Source: Flectobacillus longus
Lineage (GTDB): Bacteria > Bacteroidota > Bacteroidia > Cytophagales > Spirosomataceae
DNA: 64,000 bases
Direction: 5' to 3'
Assembly (NCBI RefSeq): GCF_030056705.1
Contig: NZ_JASHIC010000016.1
Location: forward strand, 62,001 to 126,000
The notes beneath the pieces are model-generated. The model had not been told where the DNA came from. It saw nothing but the letters and a program-made list of their open reading frames with translations, and did no database searches. Each line of letters opens with the position of its first letter. The first letter of the stretch is position 1. The position numbers and the translations under genes were made by a program. Of the stretch, positions 27,267-36,203 are shown piece after piece.

Positions 27267-27628
27267 AGTTTTACAGAATTAATGAATTGAATAGTTGAGT
27301 TTGATTTGTATATGCGAGCAATTCTCGCTCGAACTGCTCTTGGTCTTTGGTAAGTGCGTTGTTGGATAGTTTTGAGCCTAAACATGAGCACAAAAACTCT
27401 TGAAATACATCTATTTTTTCTCTAAAACAGACAATTTAATCGAATAGTCAAAGTTATTGAATTTCTTCTAGAAAAAGCTCCTTTCTTATAGGTTCAAAGT
27501 ATCATTTCGATACTTTTTACTACTAATCCTGTCAAAAATTCGACATAATGACTGAAATATTAGCCCAATTAAAGAGTAGCTCGTAAATTTAATATACTCT
27601 TTCAACGCAATTTAATTGATAATCAAGC
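27267..27628. other. Divergent intergenic region
   Basis: These 362 bases lie between the second dehydrogenase pair and the serine hydrolase gene. Small palindromes occur at 27314-27328 (GCGAG/CTCGC) and 27496-27516 (AAAGTATC/GATACTTT followed by TTT); either could be an operator or weak terminator. No gene or convincing promoter pair was seen. Confidence 0.4.
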
Positions 27629-29155
27629 ATGAAAAGAACTTTTATCCTCACACTTACAAGTCTATCATTGTTACTTTTAGGGCATAATACCCATGCTCAA
27701 AAGGTAACCAAACTCAGCGAAACCGATTTGATGCTTGCCAAAATGCAAGGAAAGATATATGGTTGGATGACCGAATGGCAAGTGCCAGGTTGCGCCATCA
27801 GTATCGTCAAAGATGGTAAGGTATTGTGGACAGCGGGTTTGGGACAAAAAAATACCACAACTAAACAGTTTGTTACTCCCCAGACCTTATTTCCTATCGC
27901 GTCTTGTAGTAAATCCTTTACTGCCGCAGCTATGGCAATTTTGGTAGATGAAGGCAAAGTGGATTGGAACAAACCCGTCAAATATTATTTACCTGACTTT
28001 GAGCTAAATGACACAGATGCAGAGCATATAGTTATGGTGAAAGATTTACTTTCGCATCGCACGGGTTTACCACGCCATGATTTTGTTTGGCTGTACAGTT
28101 CGCTCGACCGACAGACTATTTATAAAAGCCTCAAACATCTCAAACTTAGCAAAAAGCCTTACGAACAATATCAATACAACAATTTGATGTATATGGTAGC
28201 TGGCGTTTTGATAGAAAGAGTAAGTGGGATGACTTGGGAAAAATTTGTAGAAGAGCGCCTTCTCAAACCTCTCAAAATGAATCAAACGGTATTGACATAT
28301 CCTGAATTATTCAAATCTATGGATTATTCAAAATCATATCGTAAACTAAATGACCAACTATCTGAAGCAGGATTTGGAAGTAACGTCGATGCAATAGGAC
28401 CAGCAGGTGCTGTAAAATCAAATGCTGAGGATATGAGTCATTGGCTCTTGATGCAGTTACAACAAGGCAAATACGAGAACCAACAAATTGTTTCTAGTAA
28501 AAATTTAAAAGAAAATCATACTCCTTTAACTGTAGTATATCCAACAGAAGCTAAATACCCCGAATTGGGGTTTAGTACTTATGGCATGGGCTGGAATCAA
28601 AATGTTTATAGAGGAGCTCAACGCCTTCAACACAATGGCTCAATAGAAGGATATCGCTCTCAAATGACACTTTTTCCTAATAATAATATCAGCATATTTA
28701 TTACAACCAATAGTAGTGCCGCCGACTACTACTTTGTTAATGTGGTTACAAACAGTATTGTAGATATGCTTTTTAGTCTTCCAGAAATAGATTGGCATCA
28801 ACGAATGAAACAAGAAAAAGAAGATGCCACTTTTGCTGAGGAGAAACGTGCGAAAGAACAAAATGCCAATCGAGTACTCTTTGCTTCGATGTCACATAAC
28901 CTCGATAGTTACACTGGAATTTACGAGCATCCTGCTTATGGAATCTTGCAAATTTACAAATCTGATAAAGGGCTTATGGCCAAATATCATAACCAAACAG
29001 TGGAGTTGTTGCACTTTCACTACGATTATTTTTTAGGAAAAGATATGCTCGATAATATACCTATTCAGTTTATGACCAACTTAAGAGGAACCATCGATCA
29101 AGTGCAAATTGATTTTCCAAATGCAGGAATTATCCAGTTTTTGAAGAAACAATAA
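27629..29155 (+). CDS. Serine hydrolase of the beta-lactamase/class C PBP family
   Basis: This exported serine hydrolase has 508 residues. The signal peptide ends at about residue 23 (THAQK). The catalytic SxxK is Ser92-Cys-Ser-Lys95 in FPIASCSKSFTAAA, the YxN motif is in QYQYNNLMYMVAG and the third motif (HxG type) is in QRLQHNGSIEGYRS. A C-terminal domain (about residues 400-508, LDSYTGIYEHPAYGILQIY) matches the DUF3471-type beta domain often fused to these enzymes. D-aminopeptidase, esterase or peptidoglycan activity cannot be told apart from sequence. A palindrome that is repeated in the ilv leader follows its stop. Confidence 0.93.
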   Translation: MKRTFILTLTSLSLLLLGHNTHAQKVTKLSETDLMLAKMQGKIYGWMTEWQVPGCAISIVKDGKVLWTAGLGQKNTTTKQFVTPQTLFPIASCSKSFTAAAMAILVDEGKVDWNKPVKYYLPDFELNDTDAEHIVMVKDLLSHRTGLPRHDFVWLYSSLDRQTIYKSLKHLKLSKKPYEQYQYNNLMYMVAGVLIERVSGMTWEKFVEERLLKPLKMNQTVLTYPELFKSMDYSKSYRKLNDQLSEAGFGSNVDAIGPAGAVKSNAEDMSHWLLMQLQQGKYENQQIVSSKNLKENHTPLTVVYPTEAKYPELGFSTYGMGWNQNVYRGAQRLQHNGSIEGYRSQMTLFPNNNISIFITTNSSAADYYFVNVVTNSIVDMLFSLPEIDWHQRMKQEKEDATFAEEKRAKEQNANRVLFASMSHNLDSYTGIYEHPAYGILQIYKSDKGLMAKYHNQTVELLHFHYDYFLGKDMLDNIPIQFMTNLRGTIDQVQIDFPNAGIIQFLKKQ

Positions 29156-29170
29156 TTTAGCAAAAATAAC

Positions 29171-29184
29171 AGCGAAATTTCGCT
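29171..29184. repeat. 14-bp palindrome AGCGAAATTTCGCT, copy 1
   Basis: This perfect palindrome lies 15 bases after the serine hydrolase stop. The same 14 bases, with similar AAAAAT/AAA flanks, recur at 29413-29426. It could be an operator pair or a small repeat. Confidence 0.6.
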
Positions 29185-29358
29185 AAACGAATTTTAATCA
29201 TTTTTTCTAATAAAAATATTATTTCAAAAGTGATAATCTAAACAGAATTTTATACTATAAATCAGAAAAAAACTGTTTTAATCCACTAAAAATGAATCAA
29301 AATCCCCAAAATTAAAATTGGCATAAGTATTTATTACTAAAATTTTATTTGGCATTTT

Positions 29359-29391
29359 CTTGCATTTAAAAAATATACCTCTGTATATTTG
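29359..29391 (+). promoter_or_regulatory. Bacteroidota-type promoter of the ilv operon
   Basis: CTTG (29359-29362), 21 bases and TATATTTG (29384-29391) match the TTTG/TAnnTTTG consensus of the main Bacteroidota sigma factor. Transcription would begin near 29397, about 37 bases ahead of the leader peptide ATG. This fits the attenuator that follows. Confidence 0.65.
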
Positions 29392-29412
29392 TAAAGTACT
29401 ATTAAAAATGTC

Positions 29413-29426
29413 AGCGAAATTTCGCT
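29413..29426. repeat. 14-bp palindrome AGCGAAATTTCGCT, copy 2
   Basis: Identical to 29171-29184. It is inside the predicted ilv transcript, 7 bases before the leader peptide start, so it could fold as a small RNA hairpin or bind a regulator. Confidence 0.6.
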
Positions 29427-29433
29427 AAATTTT

Positions 29434-29496
29434 ATGAAAATTTCAGGATTTGTAAATATCATTCTCGTTCTCGTAATTCTCTGCTGTGAAGTGTGA
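29434..29496 (+). CDS. ilv leader peptide (20 codons, Ile/Leu/Val-rich)
   Basis: This small frame codes for MKISGFVNIILVLVILCCEV. Codons 9-16 (29458-29481) are eight Ile, Leu or Val codons in a row, and 11 of the 20 residues are branched-chain. It starts just downstream of the promoter at 29359-29391 and ends just before an antiterminator/terminator pair in front of ilvD, the arrangement of branched-chain amino acid leader peptides in other bacteria. Ribosome stalling here when charged tRNAs are scarce would control ilv transcription. Position, composition and RNA structure all agree; no experiment is known to me. Confidence 0.8.
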   Translation: MKISGFVNIILVLVILCCEV

Positions 29497-29538
29497 GACG
29501 GGCTTTTATGCATATAATTAAAAAGACCTTTCTCACAC
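29491..29538 (+). promoter_or_regulatory. Antiterminator of the ilv attenuator
   Basis: GTGTGAGA (29491-29498) pairs with TCTCACAC (29531-29538), and GGGCTTTT (29500-29507) pairs with AAAAGACC (29521-29528) with one mismatch. The left arm overlaps the leader stop codon. A ribosome ending the leader peptide would cover it, while one stalled in the Ile/Leu/Val run would leave it free. The right arm is also the left arm of the terminator, so the two folds exclude each other. Confidence 0.75.
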
Positions 29539-29557
29539 CACGAGAAAGGTCTTTTTC
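29520..29557 (+). terminator. Intrinsic terminator of the ilv attenuator
   Basis: AAAAAGACCTTTCTC (29520-29534) and GAGAAAGGTCTTTTT (29542-29556) form a perfect 15-bp stem with a 7-base loop and a T tract. It stands 111 bases before the ilvD start, so it would block the whole ilv operon unless the antiterminator forms. Confidence 0.9.
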
Positions 29558-29667
29558 TGTCCAGAAATATAGAACTTAAAATAAGTCAAAAAATAGAAGA
29601 ATAATACAAACCCTCTGGCTCGTGTTTTCTATCCTGTCGGGCAGAGTCTAAAGCATCTTTTCAAGTT

Positions 29668-31344
29668 ATGGAACTGAACAAATTCTCAAAAACACTGACT
29701 CAAGAAGTAACCAACCCTGCAGCCAAAGCCATGCTTTATGGAATTGGTCTTACTAGCGAAGATATGCAAAAAGCACAAATCGGTATTGCTAGTACAGGTT
29801 ATGAAGGAAACACATGTAACATGCACCTCAATGGGCTTTCGGTACACGTGAAAAAAGGTGTCCAAGAGAATGGAATGGTAGGATTGATTTTCCATACAAT
29901 TGGTGTATCTGATGGTATGACCAACGGTAACAATGGTATGTCTTACTCATTGCCATCACGTGATTTGATTGCTGATTCGATCGAAAACGTAGTAGGTGCA
30001 CAATGGTACGATGGCGTGATTGCGGTAGTAGGTTGTGACAAAAACATGCCAGGAGCCATGATGGCTTTGGCTCGTTTGAACCGCCCGGGTATGTTGGTTT
30101 ATGGCGGTACAATTCGTACGGGTGAGTATAAAGGACAAAAACTAGATATTGTTTCGGCATTCGAAGCATTGGGTAAAAAATTCGCAGGTAATATCTCTGA
30201 CGAAGATTATGAAGGTGTTATTCGTAACGCTATTCCAGGTGCTGGTGCTTGTGGTGGTATGTACACTGCTAACACGATGGCATCTTCGATGGAAGCTATG
30301 GGATTAACGCTACCAAACTCGTCTTCATATCCAGCTACACACGAAGGCAAAAAAGCTGAGTGTTTGGCTATTGGTGCTGCGATGAAAAACTTATTAGAGC
30401 AAAATATTTGTCCAAGAGATATTATGACTCGCAAGGCTTTCGAAAACGCACTTACGATGGTAATGACAATGGGAGGCTCAACAAACGCTGTATTGCACTA
30501 TTTGGCAATTGCGCGCGCCGCTGAAGTTGAATTTACGTTAAAAGATATTCAAGCTATTTCTGACCGTACTCCATTAATTGCCGACTTGAAACCTTCTGGT
30601 AAATATTATATGGAAGATATGCTTTCAATCGGTGGTGTACCTGCATTAATGAAATACTTGTTGAAAGAAGGCTATTTACATGGTGATTGTATGACTGTAA
30701 CAGGCAAAACAATTGCTGAAAACTTAGCTGATGTTCCTGAATTGGATTTTGATTCACAAAAAATCATTTTACCATTAACAAGCCCAATCAAGCCAACTGG
30801 TCACTTACAAGTATTATATGGTAACTTGGCAACAGGTGGTGCTGTAGCAAAAATTACTGGTAAAGAAGGAGAACGCTTTGAGGGTATTGCCAAGGTTTGT
30901 GAGCGCGAAGAAGAAGTTATTGAATACTTATCAAAAGGCGAAATCAAAGAAGGACAAGTTGTAGTAATCCGTAACGAAGGTCCTAAGGGTGGCCCTGGTA
31001 TGCCAGAAATGTTGAAACCAACATCGGCTATCATGGGAGCTGGCTTGGGTAATAAAGTTGCCATGATTACAGATGGTCGTTTTTCTGGAGGTACTCATGG
31101 TTTTGTAGTAGGTCACGTAACACCAGAAGCACAAGTTGGCGGTAATATTGCCTTGGTAAAAGATGGTGATAAAATTACAATTGATGCTGCAAATAATATC
31201 ATTCACTTACACGTATCTGACGAAGAATTGGCTGAACGTCGTAAAGACTGGAAACCTCTTGAATCGCCATTCAAACAAGGCGTATTACGCAAATACGTAA
31301 AAAACGTTGCCTCAGCAAGTGAAGGCTGTGTAACGGACTTATAG
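29668..31344 (+). CDS. ilvD: Dihydroxy-acid dehydratase
   Basis: IlvD removes water from dihydroxy acids to give the 2-keto precursors of valine and isoleucine. The 558-residue protein has the cluster ligands in EGNTCNMHL (about residue 50), [14 protein letters not shown] (about 116-129) and [16 protein letters not shown] (about 190-205), plus [20 protein letters not shown] near the C-terminus. It is the first structural gene after the attenuator. A 43-base palindrome begins 10 bases after its stop. Codon use is that of a highly expressed gene, unlike the next two genes. Confidence 0.98.
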   Translation: MELNKFSKTLTQEVTNPAAKAMLYGIGLTSEDMQKAQIGIASTGYEGNTCNMHLNGLSVHVKKGVQENGMVGLIFHTIGVSDGMTNGNNGMSYSLPSRDLIADSIENVVGAQWYDGVIAVVGCDKNMPGAMMALARLNRPGMLVYGGTIRTGEYKGQKLDIVSAFEALGKKFAGNISDEDYEGVIRNAIPGAGACGGMYTANTMASSMEAMGLTLPNSSSYPATHEGKKAECLAIGAAMKNLLEQNICPRDIMTRKAFENALTMVMTMGGSTNAVLHYLAIARAAEVEFTLKDIQAISDRTPLIADLKPSGKYYMEDMLSIGGVPALMKYLLKEGYLHGDCMTVTGKTIAENLADVPELDFDSQKIILPLTSPIKPTGHLQVLYGNLATGGAVAKITGKEGERFEGIAKVCEREEEVIEYLSKGEIKEGQVVVIRNEGPKGGPGMPEMLKPTSAIMGAGLGNKVAMITDGRFSGGTHGFVVGHVTPEAQVGGNIALVKDGDKITIDAANNIIHLHVSDEELAERRKDWKPLESPFKQGVLRKYVKNVASASEGCVTDL

Positions 31345-31353
31345 TTAACATTA

Positions 31354-31397
31354 TTTTTAGTATCAATATCAGTAATTACTGGTATTGATACTAAAAA
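31354..31397. repeat. Palindrome after ilvD
   Basis: TTTTTAGTATCAATA (31354-31368) pairs perfectly with 31383-31397. The inner bases CAGTAATTACTG are also palindromic. There is no T tract after the 3' arm, so it may stabilise the ilvD mRNA end or partly stop transcription rather than act as a full terminator. Confidence 0.65.
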
Positions 31398-31565
31398 TCA
31401 ATCTAATCACAGATTAAAGAATATTTTATTACGATAACACAACAAACTTAAATCGAGAGAAAACTAATTATTATTTCTTATATAATAGCAAGCTTTATAC
31501 CTCTTAATATTACACCAAGAAAATAATTAGTTCGATATCTTGTAATTAACCACATAATAACACTT

Positions 31566-32876
31566 ATGCTTTTTAATTCTACTTTGAAAACGTACACCTA
31601 TATAAGCCTAGCAGTTTTTATAGGACTATTAACTTATGTTTATATCAATGTTCCAAATATACCTACAGCCGATGAGTGGGAACTCTCATATTTTGTAGAA
31701 AAGATATATAATAAAAGTTTTGTTATATCTGATTTGATGGTACCGCATAATGAATGCAGAATGCCATACCCTCATATCATACATTTGATCATTCTTTTTA
31801 TTACTAGATGGCATTCGTTTTCGTTGATTGCGTTTAATCTAACATTACTACTTGTTTTTTATTTTACATTAAGAAAGTACACTTTTGAGTCGTTAAATCC
31901 TAAAAGGATAAACGCATTTGGTGTAAGTTTTATATTGATATTACTAGTGATTTTTTCGCTTAAACAATATGAAAATATTGTTTTAAGCTTTGACCTAAAT
32001 TATTATCTATCAGTAATTGCTGGTTTATGGTCATTTATTAGCTTGAAAAAAATCTCATGGAAAAGTATCACTGTAAGTATGATATGGGCACATATTTCAC
32101 TGTACTCATACGCTTCAGGATTTACAATTTGGCCGTTTTTAATACTGCTAATCTGGATTGTTAGCGAAGAAGGCAATAAAGCTAAAGTAATATATTCGTT
32201 AGTAGTAGCTACAGTATTTGTCTGCAACATTGCTCTGTATTTTTACAATTATCATCCATTGGCTAATGCAGAAGCAGAAAAATCAACTAATCCTGTAGAA
32301 TTGATACCATACGCTTTGACATTTTTGTCTAATAATTTTGTCACGACTGGCAGTACAGCTATCAAGTTAACAATTGTCCAATTGATATTTATTGTTTCAG
32401 CTATTTGGATTTTGTTCAAAACAGACAAAGTAAAAGCGTTACAATTGAGCCCTATATTTGCTTATGGCTTTTGGGCAATATCAATTGGATTTATGGTTGC
32501 ACATGGCAGAGCTTCTTTAGGTATAATGCATGCGCTATCTCCACGATACTGTACATTAAGTTTTCCGTTTGCTATATGTTCCATTATATCTTTGATTATA
32601 CATATTGAGTATATAGGATATTGGATAAAAATAAAAGTTATCAATCGTTATGTTACTCTTCAAACCTACATTCTCGTAGCGATTTTTGGAGTTCAGCAAG
32701 TAAGGTATCTCAAAGCAGCCAATCTTAGAAATAACAACTTGGCTGAAGCTGTAAAACACATAAAAGCATCGGATTTTGATGCTCCAATTGTGAAAGAGAT
32801 GCTCTATAATAGGTCAGATATACTCAAAATAAAAGTGGACATGATGAAAAAGCATCATTTAAGTCTATATCGATAG
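31566..32876 (+). CDS. Polytopic membrane protein, possible GT-C glycosyltransferase (paralogue 1)
   Basis: The protein has 436 residues and about 10-11 hydrophobic helices. After the first helix a short outer loop carries TADEWEL (Asp36, Glu37) and then VPHNECRMPYPH (His61, Asn62, Glu63, Arg65). The downstream gene has the same layout (LDDF, then PHNEHR), so the two are paralogues. An acidic pair in the first outer loop is the hallmark of GT-C enzymes that use lipid-linked sugars, so a role in modifying a surface glycan is inferred. It lies inside the ilv operon, and its AT-rich codon use differs from the ilv genes. Confidence 0.75.
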   Translation: MLFNSTLKTYTYISLAVFIGLLTYVYINVPNIPTADEWELSYFVEKIYNKSFVISDLMVPHNECRMPYPHIIHLIILFITRWHSFSLIAFNLTLLLVFYFTLRKYTFESLNPKRINAFGVSFILILLVIFSLKQYENIVLSFDLNYYLSVIAGLWSFISLKKISWKSITVSMIWAHISLYSYASGFTIWPFLILLIWIVSEEGNKAKVIYSLVVATVFVCNIALYFYNYHPLANAEAEKSTNPVELIPYALTFLSNNFVTTGSTAIKLTIVQLIFIVSAIWILFKTDKVKALQLSPIFAYGFWAISIGFMVAHGRASLGIMHALSPRYCTLSFPFAICSIISLIIHIEYIGYWIKIKVINRYVTLQTYILVAIFGVQQVRYLKAANLRNNNLAEAVKHIKASDFDAPIVKEMLYNRSDILKIKVDMMKKHHLSLYR

Positions 32877-32980
32877 CCTAGTTAATTTTTCATAATTATC
32901 TATACATATTGACTAAAACAGATGTCATATTATCATAGATACTTACATCAGCATCTTTAAAATAGCTCACTTTAAATTTT

Positions 32981-34276
32981 ATGCCCCTGTTCAATAGAGA
33001 ATTAGAGCAAACATCAATAATTAGATTATGGCGTTTTTTGTTCATCTTAACACCTCCCGTACTCTATTATACATGGGTTTATATTTGGGGGATTAATTGT
33101 CCACAATTAGATGACTTTGCTGTTTTGTGTACAATGGTCGATTTAGAAAAAGCACAAACGCTAAATGATCAATTAAGTTTATGGTTTACTCCGCACAATG
33201 AACACCGAATTGTATTTACGCGACTAATCTTTTGGTTGGTGGGTTCAACAAACAACGGAGCTGTTGATATATATAAAGTATTATTTATAGGTAATCTTAC
33301 ATTGGTAGGTATTGCTAGTATTTTTTATCGAGCACTTTGTCAAATACAACAATCATGGCTTTATGCACTAGCAATTAGTTGTATGTTGTTTCAGATGCAG
33401 TTTTTTGAAAATACCTTTTTTGGTATGGCTGCTGTGCAAAACCTAGGTATATATTTTTGGTTAGGTTTAAGCTTTTGGAAACTAACACAAGTTGCTCAGC
33501 AACCAAGGCAATTAATATGGGCTTTAGTTTGGGCCATTTTTGCCACCTTTACTTCAGGTAATGGTTTGGTTGTATTTCCGGCGGGAGTATTTATTTTATG
33601 GTTTTTAAATACAAAAAAATGGATGATTCTCTGGATTGGATTCGGGGTTATTATCACAGTTTTGTATTTACATAATTTACCTCATCAAAGCCATTCCTTC
33701 AATTATTCACAATTACTGAAAAGCGCACTGGGATATTTAGGAAGCTTTATTGGAGCAAGTACGAATACGCTATTACCCATTTTTGTAGGGTTCTTGATAC
33801 TAGTAATTGGAATCTTATTAAATCTCAATTTAGTCTTTGCTCAGCAAATACCATTGAAAGTACATTCGAAGCAAGTACAATTATTTTTGTTAGCATTTTT
33901 TATTGCGCTCTTGGCTACAAGTTGTATGGTAGGTCTAAATAGAGATATTGCATCAGCTATTTCAACACCACGATACAAAATAGGTTCGGCAATTACAGTA
34001 TGTTTGATTATCCTCATGATAGCAAATATTCAGATGAACCCAAAATTCAGCTTTTTAATTGGATTAGGGGCTGCGACAATCTTTAGTTTTTTTTGCTTCA
34101 TGACTTATTACAAAATGACTCCAATTATAAAAGCTAATAGAGTTATTTATCAAAGTAACCTTGAAGCATTCAAACTCAAAACTAAAGGTAAAGCCCACGC
34201 TCCTATTGTTTTTGAACAAGAATGGTTAAAAATCTGGAAAGCAGAAAAATGGACTTTTCCTGATTCTAGAAATTAG
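32981..34276 (+). CDS. Polytopic membrane protein, possible GT-C glycosyltransferase (paralogue 2)
   Basis: The protein has 431 residues and about 10-11 membrane helices. The first outer loop has CPQLDDFAVL (Asp44, Asp45), followed by FTPHNEHRIVFTR (His72, Asn73, Glu74, Arg76); both motifs match the preceding gene. Overall identity looks low, so the duplication is old or the genes arrived separately. The charged C-terminal tail is short and likely cytoplasmic or periplasmic depending on helix count. Function is not known; a GT-C type enzyme or glycan-chain membrane protein is inferred. It ends 68 bases before ilvB. Confidence 0.75.
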   Translation: MPLFNRELEQTSIIRLWRFLFILTPPVLYYTWVYIWGINCPQLDDFAVLCTMVDLEKAQTLNDQLSLWFTPHNEHRIVFTRLIFWLVGSTNNGAVDIYKVLFIGNLTLVGIASIFYRALCQIQQSWLYALAISCMLFQMQFFENTFFGMAAVQNLGIYFWLGLSFWKLTQVAQQPRQLIWALVWAIFATFTSGNGLVVFPAGVFILWFLNTKKWMILWIGFGVIITVLYLHNLPHQSHSFNYSQLLKSALGYLGSFIGASTNTLLPIFVGFLILVIGILLNLNLVFAQQIPLKVHSKQVQLFLLAFFIALLATSCMVGLNRDIASAISTPRYKIGSAITVCLIILMIANIQMNPKFSFLIGLGAATIFSFFCFMTYYKMTPIIKANRVIYQSNLEAFKLKTKGKAHAPIVFEQEWLKIWKAEKWTFPDSRN

Positions 34277-34344
34277 ACAAAACCACAAAACATAGAATTA
34301 GCATTTAACTCTTCGGAGTTCAACATTTTAATTAAAAAAATCGC

Positions 34345-36090
34345 ATGGCAGCACAGACACAAACCATGACCTCAGAGCCCAAAGCAAAAGAAACTGAACA
34401 GTTTCTTACGGGTGCACAGGCCATAATGCAATCTTTAGTCGAGCAAGGTGTTGATACAATCTTCGGCTATCCGGGCGGCGCCATCATGCCTACTTATGAT
34501 GCGCTTTATGATTATCAAGATAGACTCAAGCACATTCTTGTGCGCCATGAGCAAGGTGCAGGGCATGCCGCACAAGGTTATGCTCGTATGACTAACCGTG
34601 CAGGTGTAGCCATGGTTACGTCTGGTCCTGGGGCTACAAACCTTATGACTCCTATTGCTGATGCGATGCTAGACTCTACGCCATTGGTTTGTATCGTAGG
34701 GCAGGTAAAAGGAAATTTGTTGGGTACCGATGCTTTTCAAGAATGTGATATCATCGGTATTTCTATGCCTATTACCAAATGGAATTATCAAGTAGTAGAT
34801 GCTGACGAAATTCCTGAAGTTATTGCCAAGGCTTTTCATATTGCAGAAGCTGGTCGTCCAGGTCCTGTATTGATTGATATTACTCGTACAGCACAAACTG
34901 ACAAAATGACGAAACCTTTTCACTATCCTAAAGAAGTGGATGTTATTAGTTATCGTCCTCGTACTGTACCCAAACAAGAGCATGTTGAAGCTGCGGCTAA
35001 ATTAATAAACGCTGCCAAAAAGCCTTATATATTGGCTGGCCATGGTGTGTTATTGGCAAATGCTCAAGACGAATTAAAGGAATTTATCGAAAAAGCTGGT
35101 ATTCCTGTAGCTACAACTTTATTGGGAATGTCGGCTGTTGATGCCGATCACCCGTTGTATGTAGGCTGGCCGGGTATGCACGGTAACTATGGCGCTAACG
35201 TACTGACAAACGAATGCGATGTCCTTATTGCAATTGGTATGCGTTTTGACGACCGTATTACAGGCGATTTGGGTACTTATGCCAAACAAGCAAAGGTTGT
35301 GCATATCGAAATTGACCCAGCCGAAATCAACAAAAACGTATTTGCAGATGCTCCAGTTGTTGGTGATGCTAAAGAAGCGTTAAAAGCATTGATTCCTTTA
35401 GTAAAACAAAACTCATACCCCGAATGGCGTGCTGAGTTTGCTAAATACGATGCCATTGAATACGAAAAAATCACGAAGAAAGATATTTTCCATGAAGGTG
35501 ACCAAATCAAAATGGGAGAAGCCGTAGTAATGCTTTCTGAGAAAACAAAAGGTGAGGCCGTAACAGTTACCGACGTTGGGCAACACCAGATGATTTCAAA
35601 TCGTTATTACCGTTTCAAAAAGCCATTCTCAAGTGTAACTTCAGGTGGTGCAGGAACGATGGGCTTTGCTCTTCCAGCGGCATTTGGTGCTAAAGTTGGT
35701 GCTCCAGACCGTGAGGTGGTTGCAATCATCGGTGATGGTGGTTTCCAAATGACTCTTCAAGAATTGGGAACAATTGCTCAGAGTGGCTTACCAGTAAAAA
35801 TTATCATTCTTAACAATAACTTCCTTGGGATGGTACGCCAGTGGCAACAGTTATTCTTCGACAGACGCTATTCTTTCGTTGAATTACAAAACCCTGACTT
35901 TATTACTATTGCCAAAGGCTTTGGTATTGCTGGACATACCGTTTCTGACCGTACTCAACTTTCGGAATCATTAGACACTTTATTGAACTCAGATAAACCA
36001 TATCTTTTGGAAATTATCTGTGAAAAAGAAGAAAATGTGTTCCCAATGGTACCAGCAGGAACTTGTGTTACAAACGTGATTTTAGAGTAA
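34345..36090 (+). CDS. ilvB: Acetolactate synthase large (catalytic) subunit
   Basis: IlvB joins pyruvate with pyruvate or 2-oxobutyrate in the first common step to valine, leucine and isoleucine. The 581-residue ThDP enzyme has GYPGGAIMPTYDALYD and HEQGAGHAAQGYAR with the catalytic Glu (about residue 70), the central FAD-type domain (AIGMRFDDRITGDLGTYAKQ) and the ThDP/Mg motif GDGGFQMTLQELGTIAQSGL with NNNFLGMVRQWQ near the end. The N-terminal 20 residues are a polar extension. Its stop codon lies in an 11-bp inverted repeat. The small subunit gene follows after an inserted acyltransferase gene. Confidence 0.97.
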   Translation: MAAQTQTMTSEPKAKETEQFLTGAQAIMQSLVEQGVDTIFGYPGGAIMPTYDALYDYQDRLKHILVRHEQGAGHAAQGYARMTNRAGVAMVTSGPGATNLMTPIADAMLDSTPLVCIVGQVKGNLLGTDAFQECDIIGISMPITKWNYQVVDADEIPEVIAKAFHIAEAGRPGPVLIDITRTAQTDKMTKPFHYPKEVDVISYRPRTVPKQEHVEAAAKLINAAKKPYILAGHGVLLANAQDELKEFIEKAGIPVATTLLGMSAVDADHPLYVGWPGMHGNYGANVLTNECDVLIAIGMRFDDRITGDLGTYAKQAKVVHIEIDPAEINKNVFADAPVVGDAKEALKALIPLVKQNSYPEWRAEFAKYDAIEYEKITKKDIFHEGDQIKMGEAVVMLSEKTKGEAVTVTDVGQHQMISNRYYRFKKPFSSVTSGGAGTMGFALPAAFGAKVGAPDREVVAIIGDGGFQMTLQELGTIAQSGLPVKIIILNNNFLGMVRQWQQLFFDRRYSFVELQNPDFITIAKGFGIAGHTVSDRTQLSESLDTLLNSDKPYLLEIICEKEENVFPMVPAGTCVTNVILE

Positions 36091-36114
36091 AAGAAGTGAT
36101 CCTACTTCTTTTAC
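36087..36114. terminator. Inverted repeat over the ilvB stop codon
   Basis: GTAAAAGAAGT (36087-36097) pairs with ACTTCTTTTAC (36104-36114), an 11-bp perfect stem with a 6-base loop. The TAA stop (36088-36090) is in the left arm. The T tract is short and inside the stem, so full termination is unlikely; processing or partial termination ahead of the acyltransferase gene is possible. Confidence 0.5.
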
Positions 36115-36203
36115 TAACACCATATTTCATTAAAGCACAGGCTATTTGTATCTTTGATAACAAAATCATAATAAATACATTCCTAGTGTAGAAAAATTGT
36201 GTA

